From: an uncultured Helicobacter sp.
GTDB taxonomy: Bacteria; Campylobacterota; Campylobacteria; Campylobacterales; Helicobacteraceae
Direction: 5' to 3'
Length of the DNA: 9,406 nt
NCBI GenBank assembly: GCA_944325475.1
Contig: CALVAF010000184.1
Location: 1 to 9,406 of the forward strand
Below are positions 1 through 6,788 of the stretch, piece by piece. The translations under genes were made by a program, and so were the position numbers. Each line of letters starts with the position of its first letter. Positions within the stretch are counted from its first letter, which is position 1. The notes beneath the pieces were generated by a model. The model ran no database searches. It had not been told where the DNA came from and worked only from the letters and a program-made list of their open reading frames with translations.

Positions 1-702
1 AAACTGCTTATAAAAAGACTTCACACTCGCATTCACTGCTTCTCTCTTAGCCCCAAGCTCCCTAAATCCCGCACATAAAAGCCTAAAAAAATTCAGCTTC
101 CACATCGGATAAAAATGCAATAAAATCTGTGCCACTCCCCCCGCTAAAACCCCATAACTAAGCCACAAAACCGCATCATAGGCAGGACTATTAGAAGCAA
201 GAATCAAAGCTCCAATCATAGCAAGATTAAAAAGCGCTGGAGAATACGCCCATGCCGTAAAATTCCGCTTATATTGCAATATGACCCCAAAAAAAGTCAC
301 CATAAACACCAAGAGTAAATACCAAAAATTAATCGCCACCAAAGGTGCTGCAAGTGCGATATTCTCGTCACTAAAGCCATAAGCTAAAACCTTAGTAACC
401 ATCTTTTGGAACACCCAAACAAGCAAAGACAAAACAAGCAAAATCCCACAAAATACTATGAGGATTTTTAATGCAAATCCCCCGCGGAATCGGGCTTGAA
501 AAAAGCTGGGCAAAAAGGCTTGATTAAACGCCCCCTCACCAAAGATTCGCCTAAAAAGATTAGGCAGCTTAAAAGCCACAAAAAAAATATCACTATAAAT
601 CCCCGCTCCAAGTGTGCTAGCCGTCAATAAATCGCGGATAAATCCCAAGATTCTTGAAGTCAAGATTCCGCTACTGTTGGTAAAAAAAGCCCTTAAAAAC
701 AT
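1..702 (-). CDS. murJ: MurJ (MviN) lipid II flippase, N-terminal part, cut by window edge
   Basis: This is the first 234 codons of a MATE-like inner-membrane protein that flips the peptidoglycan precursor lipid II across the membrane; the rest lies beyond base 1. The frame is open from ATG at 702 to the edge. Family hallmarks near the N-terminus include SRILGFIRD (Arg17, Arg23, Asp24), Asp38 in YSDIFFVAFKLPN, and FRRIFGEGAFNQAFLP (Arg51, Arg52). These correspond to charged cavity residues needed for function in E. coli MurJ (family knowledge). Several hydrophobic segments follow. Full-length members have roughly 500 residues, so a little under half is present. The start is supported by a purine stretch AAAGAG about 8 bases upstream. 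The gene is divergent from the fapA-like gene across 83 bases. Confidence 0.96.
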   Translation of the reverse strand, partial: MFLRAFFTNSSGILTSRILGFIRDLLTASTLGAGIYSDIFFVAFKLPNLFRRIFGEGAFNQAFLPSFFQARFRGGFALKILIVFCGILLVLSLLVWVFQKMVTKVLAYGFSDENIALAAPLVAINFWYLLLVFMVTFFGVILQYKRNFTAWAYSPALFNLAMIGALILASNSPAYDAVLWLSYGVLAGGVAQILLHFYPMWKLNFFRLLCAGFRELGAKREAVNASVKSFYKQF

Positions 703-717
703 CTGCAATTCTCTTTA

Positions 718-751
718 TATAATCTTTTTCTTATGGGGTTTTTGATAAAAT
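718..751 (+). promoter_or_regulatory. Candidate sigma70-type -10 sites for the fapA-ruvA-rimO-tilS run
   Basis: Two -10-like hexamer regions lie in the 83-base divergent gap: TATAAT at 718-723 and TGATAAAAT at 743-751. The second gives a leader of about 28 bases before the ATG at 786. The identical decamer TGATAAAATC occurs before the gene at 5548. No -35 box is evident, which is usual in Campylobacterota. Which site is used cannot be decided by eye. Confidence 0.5.
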
Positions 752-785
752 CAAGCAATATTTTTACATAAAAAGCTTTTAGAAT

Positions 786-2576
786 ATGTTAAAAAAAGAT
801 TTGCAAAATTCATTTCGACCCTACTATATCAACGAATGTGAGGACATTAAATTTACTTTTAAACAAATCGCCTCGCAACTAAATTTGAATTTGGATTTGC
901 TTGATTTTGAATTGCGCGCAATCACAACTTACACCAAAAAGACTTCTGATTATTCTCCACAACCTCTAAAAGAGAGCGAGACTGATGGCTTTTTAAACAA
1001 CTATAACAATCTCTTAGAGCCAAACCTCCTCATCTCTCAGCATTACTCAATTCTTATTTTCAAAAAAGAAAAAAAAGAAATGCGATTCCATATGCTAACA
1101 GACAAATTCTTTTCCAAATCTTTTTTAGTTTTTCGTGCTGGGTTTGTGTTTAATCCCAATGAGTTTGAAAGTCTCTACACACAAATCCGAAAATTTAAGG
1201 CATGGAATAAGATTTTATTTTTTAATGAGGCAGCTGAAAAAAAGGCTTTAAAGGATTTTTTAAACACTTTAAAATACCCCTTAAAGCAAGAGGTTAATTA
1301 TCTTCTCTCTCAAAGTTTTAATTATCTTCCGCCAAGCGAATGTTCTTTTAGCTTCAAAAAAGAAATCACAAAAGGCTTCCAAACCATCATCGCAAATGAA
1401 GTGATTTGTATCTTTCAAAAAGCCCTAAAAGGCAAGCCGGGCAGAAATATCCAAGGAAAATATATTATCCCAGAAGAACCAAAGACACTAGGGCAGCCTT
1501 GCATGCTGAAATTTGACCCTGCAAGTATCAAAATCCAAGAAACTCCGCTAGAAATTCGCTACATAGCGATAATCGGTGGGGTTTTGAAATATGAAGATAA
1601 CTATCTTTGTATAGAAAATAGCTTAAAGACCAAAGAAGTCAATCTTAAAACAACTGGCTCTCTTATTGGTGAGATTGAAAGTGGGGCAGAGATTAACATC
1701 ACAGAAGCCGATTCTCTTAAAGAAGCATTAGGGCAAGGAATGAAAGTCCAAGCCTCCAAAATCGACATACAGGGCAATGTTGGAGCCAACGCACAAATTA
1801 ATGCCAAAGAAGTTTTTGTAGGAGGTTTTACACATCAAGATTCTAAAATCTACGCCACCACCGCCAACATCAAAACCCACAAAGGCTATTTAAAAGCCCA
1901 AAATGTCAAAATACAAACCCTAGAAGCTGGAATCATCAAAGCCCAAAGGGTAGAAGTTGAGCAAGTCTATGGGGGCAAAATCTATGCTGAAGAAATTTTT
2001 ATCCAAATCTTGCACTCTAATGCTTTTTTACACGCCACTAAAAAAATCAAAGTTGCCCTAATGCAAAAAGGTGAAAATCGATTCTACATTGCTGCTAATT
2101 ACAGCCCGCAAAATAAAGAAAAGTACCAAAAACTCCTAGAGCAAAAAGTCTCTTCAATCAAAGAGGCTATCACACTCATTAAAGAACTCAAAATCGAAAG
2201 TCTAGAGTTAAAAAAATTCAAAGGCACCGCTGATGAAATACGACAAATCTTAATCCATTACAAAAACACCCACACCACACCACCAAGCTATTTCCTTACA
2301 AAATTTGAAGAATACCACACACGAATCCTCGCCCTCAAAGAGAAAAAGGCTAAGATTAACGCCCTAAGCGAACTCTCTAAACAAGCCTACAATGCCCTAA
2401 ACAAACTTGATTCTGCTACCAAAGAAGGCGTGATTGAAATTCAAAGTGGCTGGGTAGGATATAATGAGATTCACTATCTCTTTTACTCACCCAAACAAGA
2501 ATTTATGCTCATTCCCAAAATGGGCGAACCCTCAAAAGTTATTTTTCAAAATAACCAAATCCATTTAGTCATATAG
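786..2576 (+). CDS. FapA / DUF342 family beta-helix protein
   Basis: The product has 596 residues with no signal peptide or membrane segment. Residues 1 to about 200 are a variable N-terminal region. The centre carries the FapA/DUF342 signature: KGKPGRNIQGKYI at about 215-227, LKFDPASIKI at 241-250 and IIGGVLKYEDNYLCIE at 262-277. Residues about 280-430 are short alternating repeats (VNLKTTGSLIGEIESG, IDIQGNVGANAQINA) expected to form a right-handed beta-helix like bactofilins. Residues about 440-545 are Lys/Glu/Leu-rich and probably a coiled coil, followed by a small beta-rich tail. Relatives in other bacteria have been linked to flagellar placement or the cell envelope, but the role here is not known. 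No strong Shine-Dalgarno precedes the ATG. The stop overlaps the ruvA ribosome site, so the two genes are probably co-transcribed. Confidence 0.88.
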   Translation: MLKKDLQNSFRPYYINECEDIKFTFKQIASQLNLNLDLLDFELRAITTYTKKTSDYSPQPLKESETDGFLNNYNNLLEPNLLISQHYSILIFKKEKKEMRFHMLTDKFFSKSFLVFRAGFVFNPNEFESLYTQIRKFKAWNKILFFNEAAEKKALKDFLNTLKYPLKQEVNYLLSQSFNYLPPSECSFSFKKEITKGFQTIIANEVICIFQKALKGKPGRNIQGKYIIPEEPKTLGQPCMLKFDPASIKIQETPLEIRYIAIIGGVLKYEDNYLCIENSLKTKEVNLKTTGSLIGEIESGAEINITEADSLKEALGQGMKVQASKIDIQGNVGANAQINAKEVFVGGFTHQDSKIYATTANIKTHKGYLKAQNVKIQTLEAGIIKAQRVEVEQVYGGKIYAEEIFIQILHSNAFLHATKKIKVALMQKGENRFYIAANYSPQNKEKYQKLLEQKVSSIKEAITLIKELKIESLELKKFKGTADEIRQILIHYKNTHTTPPSYFLTKFEEYHTRILALKEKKAKINALSELSKQAYNALNKLDSATKEGVIEIQSGWVGYNEIHYLFYSPKQEFMLIPKMGEPSKVIFQNNQIHLVI

Positions 2577-2584
2577 GAGAAAAA

Positions 2585-3160
2585 ATGATTATTGCATTAG
2601 AAGGAAAAGTCTTTGCTAAAGAACCTACCAAAATCGCCATTAGCTGTGCTGGAGTGGTGCATGAGGTTTTTATCTCCCTACAAACAAGCAGCCAAATCAC
2701 ACAAAACAAAGGCGATTCTATCACTCTACTCACCACGCATATTATCCGCGAAGACGCACAGAATCTCTTTGGATTTTTAGAACTTAGCGAGAAAAAGCTC
2801 TTTGATACGCTAATTAAAATTAATGGCGTGGGTCCCAAAGTAGCTATGGCAATCCTCTCCACCTACACGCCCCAAACTTTTGCCAAAGTTGTAGAAAGCA
2901 ATGACATCAAATCCATGCAAAGAGTACCCGGAATCGGTCCCAAAAGTGCTGGGAGAATCCTCGTAGAGCTCTCTGGCTGGTCGCTAGAGCTCAGTCAAAA
3001 TGAAACAAGCGACATTGATTCAACTTATAACCAAGTCATCTTAGCCCTAGAATCGCTAGGCTACAAAAATGACATTATCCAAAAAGCCATCAAAGGCTTA
3101 GAAAAAAATGAAGTGGGGCAAATGGTCAAAGCTGCCCTCAAAAAAATTCAAGGTTTATAA
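2585..3160 (+). CDS. ruvA: Holliday junction branch migration protein RuvA
   Basis: RuvA binds four-way Holliday junctions as a tetramer and loads the RuvB helicase for branch migration in recombinational repair. The product has 191 residues, the usual family size. Domain I (OB fold, about 1-63) begins MIIALEGKV and includes IIREDAQNLFGF. Domain II has two helix-hairpin-helix motifs, INGVGPKVAMAIL (79-91) and VPGIGPKSAGRIL (114-126). After a linker, domain III (about 145-191) contains LALESLGYKNDII, the RuvB-contacting region. The start is fixed by AGGAG at 2575-2579, five bases upstream, overlapping the stop of the preceding gene. The 3' end carries the ribosome site for rimO. No ruvB or ruvC is present here. 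Confidence 0.97.
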   Translation: MIIALEGKVFAKEPTKIAISCAGVVHEVFISLQTSSQITQNKGDSITLLTTHIIREDAQNLFGFLELSEKKLFDTLIKINGVGPKVAMAILSTYTPQTFAKVVESNDIKSMQRVPGIGPKSAGRILVELSGWSLELSQNETSDIDSTYNQVILALESLGYKNDIIQKAIKGLEKNEVGQMVKAALKKIQGL

Positions 3161-3161
3161 T

Positions 3162-4493
3162 ATGCAAAAAAAACTCCATCTTATTTCACTAGGCTGCACC
3201 AAAAATCTTGTTGATAGCGAGGTTATGCTAGGCAGACTTAGTGAGTATGAAAACACGCAAGAACTTAGCGAGGCTGATGTCGTCATCGTCAATACTTGCG
3301 GGTTTATCGAAGCGGCAAAAAAAGAAAGTATCCAAACTCTGCTAGAGGCTTTAGAAACAAAAAAACAAGGGGCGATTTTAGTCGCAAGTGGCTGCCTTAG
3401 TGAAAGATATGCCAAAGAGCTAAAAGAGGAGATTCCCGAGCTTGACATTATCACAGGGGTTGGGGATTATGACAAGATTGATAAGATGATAGAAGAACGC
3501 AAAAAAGGCAAAAAAATCCTCTCTAATGCCAAGGGCGTGTTTTTAGCTAACGAGAATGATAAGCGCGTGATTAGTGGGTCAAAGATTCATGCTTATATCA
3601 AGCTTTCAGAGGGTTGTAATCAAAAATGCAGTTTTTGTGCGATTCCAAGCTTTAAGGGTAAGCTGCATTCCCGCACACTTGAATCCACTCTCAAAGAAGT
3701 GCGTAATCTAGCCGCACAAGGATATAGCGATTTCACTTTTATCTCTCAAGATTCTAGCTCTTATTTGCGTGATTTGGGAGTGAAAGATGGGCTAATAGAA
3801 CTCATTAGTGGCATTGAAAATCTAGCCAAAGAGGGAGTGGGGATAAAGAGTGCAAGAATCCTCTATCTCTACCCTGCCACGACTTCTAAAAAACTCATTC
3901 AAAAAATTATTGACTCTCCTATTTTTCACAATTATTTTGATATGCCCTTACAACATGCCTCCCAAAAGGTGCTTAAGGTAATGGGGCGAAGTGGGGAGTT
4001 TAGGGAGCTTTTAGAAATAATGCGAAAAGCCCCAAATAGCTTTGTGAGGACAAGCTTTATTTTAGGACACCCAGGTGAGGGCGAGGAAGAGTTTTTGGAG
4101 CTGTGTGAGCTAGTCAAAAATTTCTCATTTGATCGAATCAATTTCTTTGCCTACTCCAAAGAAGAGGGGACAAAAAGCGCGGAAATGGAGCAAATTCCAA
4201 GCAAGACAATCCACGCAAGGCTAAAAAAAATCAATCAAATTTTTACTCAAGCATACAAGCAGAATCTCAAAAAACTAAAGGGGCGAGAAATCACTGCACT
4301 CATTGAGGGCAAATCCAAAGAACACGAGTTTTTTTATGCAGGGCGTGAGGTGCGATTCGCCCCCGAGATTGATGGCGAGATTCTCATCAATGATAAAATA
4401 ATTGATGAAGAAATCAAAAGTGGCTATTACAAAGTTAAAATTACTGAAGTTGTGGGTGAAAATGTGCTAGGTTGCGTGATTGGAAAAGCCTAA
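3162..4493 (+). CDS. rimO: Ribosomal protein S12 methylthiotransferase RimO
   Basis: RimO is a radical-SAM enzyme that adds a beta-methylthio group to a conserved Asp of ribosomal protein S12, using two 4Fe-4S clusters. The product has 443 residues. The N-terminal UPF0004 domain has cluster cysteines Cys12 (SLGCTKN), Cys46 (NTCGF) and Cys78 (SGCLS). The radical-SAM triad is Cys152, Cys156 and Cys159 in EGCNQKCSFCAIPS. A C-terminal TRAM domain starts at about residue 378. The sequence closely matches my recollection of H. pylori RimO. The frame is open upstream to 3108, but ATG 3162 has AAGG at 3150-3153 eight bases upstream and gives the expected N-terminus, so the longer form is rejected. 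It starts 1 base after the ruvA stop. Its coding strand is richer in G than its plus-strand neighbours. Confidence 0.97.
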   Translation: MQKKLHLISLGCTKNLVDSEVMLGRLSEYENTQELSEADVVIVNTCGFIEAAKKESIQTLLEALETKKQGAILVASGCLSERYAKELKEEIPELDIITGVGDYDKIDKMIEERKKGKKILSNAKGVFLANENDKRVISGSKIHAYIKLSEGCNQKCSFCAIPSFKGKLHSRTLESTLKEVRNLAAQGYSDFTFISQDSSSYLRDLGVKDGLIELISGIENLAKEGVGIKSARILYLYPATTSKKLIQKIIDSPIFHNYFDMPLQHASQKVLKVMGRSGEFRELLEIMRKAPNSFVRTSFILGHPGEGEEEFLELCELVKNFSFDRINFFAYSKEEGTKSAEMEQIPSKTIHARLKKINQIFTQAYKQNLKKLKGREITALIEGKSKEHEFFYAGREVRFAPEIDGEILINDKIIDEEIKSGYYKVKITEVVGENVLGCVIGKA

Positions 4494-5490
4494 ATTAGAA
4501 TTTTTAGATGAGTTAAGTGGGGCAAAAAATCTCCTTGCTTTTTCAGGAGGATTAGATTCAACAGCACTTTATTTTTTGCTCAAAAGTTATGGAATTTCTT
4601 TTGATGTGGCTATTGTGGATTATGGGGTGCGACAGCAAGGTAGCCTTGAAGTCTTGAGAGCAAAAACACTCTGCTTTTGGGATAACAAAAAATGCCACAC
4701 CCTAAAAGCCCCTAAAATTCACAAGAATTTTGAAGCCAATGCAAGGGCAATTCGCTATGAGTTTTTTGCCTCCCTCATCGCCCAAGAATCCTATCAAAAC
4801 TTGATTCTAGCCCACCAGCTTAATGACAATTTGGAGTGGTTTTTGATGCAGTTTTGCAAAGGCACAGGCATAGAGAATATGCAAATCCCACCTAAAAGCC
4901 TTTTTATAAAGCAAGAAGGAATAACCTGCCACCTCCTGCGTCCAATGATTTTTCTCCCAAGAATCACACTTCAAACCTATTTGCAAAGCAATGGTATTTT
5001 TTATTTTGAAGATTCAAGCAATGCTAATACTGCCTTTAAACGCAATTATTTTAGAAAGCACTTTGCAAATCCGCTAATGCAGGAATTTCAAGCAGGAATC
5101 AAATTTAGCCTAGAACTACTTGCAAAAGAATATTTTAGGGAAGACTTGGAAAATTTTGCAGACTTAGCAGATTTTGGGGAGGGTTTTGTCTTTAGACACA
5201 ACCCCCTTAGCCTCTTCTTTATAGACAAAGCCGCCAAAAGGCTAGGCTACTGCCTAAGTAAGCCTCAAAAACTAGAGTGTCAAACCCTCCTGCAAAAGCA
5301 AGAGTTTTCTATCGTATTAGGGGGTAAAATCGCCCTAGAAAAATCCCAAGAGAAAATCTACATTTCCCCCTATATTCACACTTCTCACAAACTCACCAAA
5401 ACCCAAAAAGAAACTTTCCGCAAAAACAAAATCCCAAAAAAATTCCGCCTCTTTTTAGCCAAAAAGGGATTAACAGATTTAACTTTCTAA
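4480..5490 (+). CDS. tilS: tRNA(Ile)-lysidine synthetase TilS
   Basis: TilS uses ATP and lysine to convert C34 of the CAU-anticodon tRNA-Ile into lysidine, switching its decoding from AUG to AUA. The 336-residue product has the PP-loop SGGLDST (22-28), ARAIRYEFF (88-96), AHQLND (111-116) followed by CKGTGIENM, the LRP motif (153-155), and EDSSN with RNYFRK (177-193), all TilS hallmarks. It is shorter than the E. coli enzyme of about 430 residues. The start must be TTG 4480: a TGA sits immediately upstream in frame (4477-4479), and no ATG, GTG or TTG occurs between this codon and the PP-loop. The gene overlaps the end of rimO by 14 bases, so translation is probably coupled. The Shine-Dalgarno is weak (AGG at 4469-4471). 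Confidence 0.95.
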   Translation: MEKPKLEFLDELSGAKNLLAFSGGLDSTALYFLLKSYGISFDVAIVDYGVRQQGSLEVLRAKTLCFWDNKKCHTLKAPKIHKNFEANARAIRYEFFASLIAQESYQNLILAHQLNDNLEWFLMQFCKGTGIENMQIPPKSLFIKQEGITCHLLRPMIFLPRITLQTYLQSNGIFYFEDSSNANTAFKRNYFRKHFANPLMQEFQAGIKFSLELLAKEYFREDLENFADLADFGEGFVFRHNPLSLFFIDKAAKRLGYCLSKPQKLECQTLLQKQEFSIVLGGKIALEKSQEKIYISPYIHTSHKLTKTQKETFRKNKIPKKFRLFLAKKGLTDLTF

Positions 5491-5510
5491 AACTTCTATA
5501 AACCAAAAAA

Positions 5511-5520
5511 TGATAAAATC
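5511..5520 (+). promoter_or_regulatory. Candidate -10 promoter element TGATAAAATC
   Basis: This sits 27 bases before the ATG at 5548, in the 57-base gap after tilS, and is identical to 743-752 upstream of the fapA-like gene. It matches the -10 form common in Helicobacter and Campylobacter. It suggests that the small gene at 5548 has its own transcript. No terminator hairpin separates it from tilS. Confidence 0.55.
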
Positions 5521-5547
5521 CGCCCTATTAATTCAAGAGGGATAAAG

Positions 5548-5787
5548 ATGTTTGAAAAAATCGATTCGCTATTACGAAAAATCGAGGAAGCGCAGGCTGA
5601 AATAGAATTTCTCCTAAGATTAGCAAAAATTTCTTTTGTGGATTATGTGATGATAAAACGTGGCTCTGAAGATATGCCACCTTCACTAGATATGTGGAAT
5701 CTACAGCAAATCGATGAAGAAGTAGCCAAACTCAAAGAAGCCATTGAAAGCCTCAATAAAATTAAAAAAGAAGTATTAACTTGGTAA
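5548..5787 (+). CDS. Small helical hypothetical protein (79 residues)
   Basis: I do not recognise this protein. It has 79 residues and looks genuine: a good Shine-Dalgarno (AAGAGG at 5535-5540, seven bases before the ATG) and a promoter-like TGATAAAATC are in place. Residues 1-28 (FEKIDSLLRKIEEAQAEIEFLL) and 53-77 (LQQIDEEVAKLKEAIESLNK) have heptad-like Leu/Ile spacing with Lys/Glu between, suggesting two helices that could pack as a hairpin or coiled coil. A loop near 38-50 (RGSEDMPPSLDMW) joins them. There is no signal peptide, membrane segment or cysteine. It is cytoplasmic by default. Its last 12 bases overlap the end of bcp on the opposite strand. Confidence 0.8.
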   Translation: MFEKIDSLLRKIEEAQAEIEFLLRLAKISFVDYVMIKRGSEDMPPSLDMWNLQQIDEEVAKLKEAIESLNKIKKEVLTW

Positions 5788-6249
5788 GCTTTGCAACTCT
5801 TTTAGCTTTTCTTTGACTGCCTTAATATGCCCTTTTACTTTGACATTTTTCCAAGCAAATGCAATTTTTCCTTGCGGATTAATGATAAAAGTCGAACGCA
5901 CTACGCCCTCATACTCCTTGCCATAGAGTTTTTTTAGCCCCCATGCACCATAGGCTTTTAGAGCAATTTTATCAGAATCGCTCAAAAGTGTGAAATTTAA
6001 ATTTTCCTTTTCTATAAAACTTTGATGTGTTTTTGCGCTATCAGGACTAATCCCCAAAACCACCGCATTTAGCTCATTAAACTCCTGCAAATTATCACGA
6101 AAATCACAAGCCTCTTGCGTGCAACCGGGCGTCTTGTCTTTGGGATAAAAATACAAAATTACCCAACTCCCTTGAAAATCCCGCAAAGAAACCTCTACAT
6201 CGTCTTGATTTGACAAACTAAAATCTGGTGCTTTACTCCCAACTTCCAT
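5776..6249 (-). CDS. bcp: Thiol peroxidase Bcp (peroxiredoxin Q family)
   Basis: Bcp reduces hydrogen peroxide and organic hydroperoxides in the cytoplasm, usually with thioredoxin as reductant. The product has 157 residues, typical for the family. The peroxidatic cysteine is Cys43 in FYPKDKTPGCTQEACDFRD. Cys48, five residues on, is in the resolving position of the atypical 2-Cys form known from E. coli Bcp. Arg118 in VVRSTFIINPQGKI is the conserved active-site Arg, and GISPDS (67-72) is also typical. The frame is open eight codons further upstream, but ATG 6249 with AGGAG six bases before it (complement of 6255-6259) gives the standard start MEVGSKAPDF. It is monocistronic, with its own promoter at 6275-6280. 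Confidence 0.96.
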   Translation of the reverse strand: MEVGSKAPDFSLSNQDDVEVSLRDFQGSWVILYFYPKDKTPGCTQEACDFRDNLQEFNELNAVVLGISPDSAKTHQSFIEKENLNFTLLSDSDKIALKAYGAWGLKKLYGKEYEGVVRSTFIINPQGKIAFAWKNVKVKGHIKAVKEKLKELQSLPS

Positions 6250-6274
6250 TATTACTCCTAAAAATTTTTGCAAG

Positions 6275-6291
6275 ATTGTAGCAAAATTTGC
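6275..6291 (-). promoter_or_regulatory. bcp promoter: -10 TACAAT with upstream palindrome
   Basis: On the minus strand TACAAT (6275-6280) is preceded by TGC, giving an extended -10 look, about 25 bases before the bcp ATG. Immediately upstream is a perfect inverted repeat, GCAAA-N-TTTGC (6281-6291). A second A5T5 palindrome (6260-6269) lies in the leader. Either could be an operator, but AT-rich DNA makes such palindromes by chance. Confidence 0.45.
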
Positions 6292-6623
6292 TTAATTTGT
6301 TTATGGATTTAACCAATATAGTCACACAAAAACTAGCAAACAGGCTAATAAAATACACAAAGGCAATAGGACTTTTAAGCAAAATCAAAGATATAACCAC
6401 AGCCACCAAATATATAAATAGAGCTGCCTACTTAATCACCATTTCAGTCAAAACACAAGAAATCTTTAAACTCATTTTGAAAACAAAAAACCATTATAAT
6501 AAAAAAGCCAAATGCAATTTTTGCCTTTCATATCAAAACAGCTCTATTGCAAATTAAATCTATGAATTTTCAAGCCCACCTTTACATATTAGAAAAATAA
6601 AATACTTTTATTAAAATTGAGGA
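6292..6623. other. Gene-poor AT-rich interval with only doubtful frames
   Basis: I see no convincing gene here. A plus-strand frame runs from TTG 6288 or ATG 6303 to 6557 (MDLTNIVTQKLANRLIKYTK...), but it has no Shine-Dalgarno, overlaps the bcp promoter and resembles no family I know. On the opposite strand a frame free of stops from 6427 to 6236 reads as two hydrophobic helices (LFIYLVAVVISLILL, then AFVYFISLFASFCVTILV) but begins directly after a TAG and has no ribosome site; earlier codons in that frame (MSLKISCVLTEMVIK) end at this TAG. The two frames are complementary images, so at most one could be real. TATAAT-like sites occur on both strands at 6493-6500. An AT-only hairpin lies at 6596-6612. 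Confidence 0.4.
6303..6557 (+). CDS. Doubtful small frame, lysine-rich hypothetical
   Basis: This is an 84-residue frame if read from ATG 6303. It is basic and rich in Lys, Ile, Thr and Asn, with cysteines in KAKCNFCLS near the end. No ribosome site precedes it, and its opposite strand reads equally well as membrane helices. It is listed so that a reader knows the frame exists; it is more likely non-coding or eroded DNA than an expressed gene. Confidence 0.12.
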   Translation: MDLTNIVTQKLANRLIKYTKAIGLLSKIKDITTATKYINRAAYLITISVKTQEIFKLILKTKNHYNKKAKCNFCLSYQNSSIAN

Positions 6624-6777
6624 ATGAAAGATATATTAGAGCTTAAAGAGAAATTACAAAATCATCAAGATTGGATAAGAATGCTTGAAGTGATGAATCT
6701 TGCTATAAAGCTTCTCATATTATAGATTTGAAGCAAAAGAGCTAGAGAAATACCATCATGTTAAAATTTTTAAGTAG
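6624..6777 (+). pseudogene. Possible decayed small gene, frameshifted
   Basis: ATG 6624 opens a 33-codon frame (MKDILELKEKLQNHQDWIRM...) ending at TAG 6723-6725. The +1 frame then continues from 6709 to TAG 6775-6777 with protein-like content (YYRFEAKELEKYHHVKIFK). Joined by a one-base shift near 6709-6722 the two parts make a plausible charged helical protein of about 50 residues. GAGGA directly abuts the ATG, too close to act as its ribosome site. I do not recognise the family. It may instead be a chance pair of frames. Confidence 0.3.
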
Positions 6778-6788
6778 CAAATTATTAG

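Noticed and set aside
1601..1807. Minus-strand frame inside the fapA-like gene, and similar ones at 2569-2862, 3155-3454, 3932-4141, and plus-strand frames at 7606-7875 and 8593-8985
   Set aside because: All are antisense to well-supported genes, with low-complexity Ser/Leu/Pro-rich content and no expression signals.
3108..3161. Longer RimO start 18 codons upstream
   Set aside because: It lies inside ruvA, lacks a ribosome site and adds residues not expected in RimO; ATG 3162 has AAGG eight bases upstream.
5491..5547. Possible terminator after tilS
   Set aside because: No stem-loop followed by a T run can be found in this gap; only the promoter-like element and ribosome site are seen.
6417..6548. 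10-bp inverted repeat AATAGAGCTG / CAGCTCTATT separated by 112 bases
   Set aside because: The arms do not extend further, there is no transposase or target-site duplication, and one such pair can occur by chance in AT-rich DNA.
6596..6612. Perfect 7-bp AT-only hairpin (AATAAAA, 3-base loop, TTTTATT)
   Set aside because: With no G:C pair it would be too weak for a terminator, and no clear gene ends just before it.
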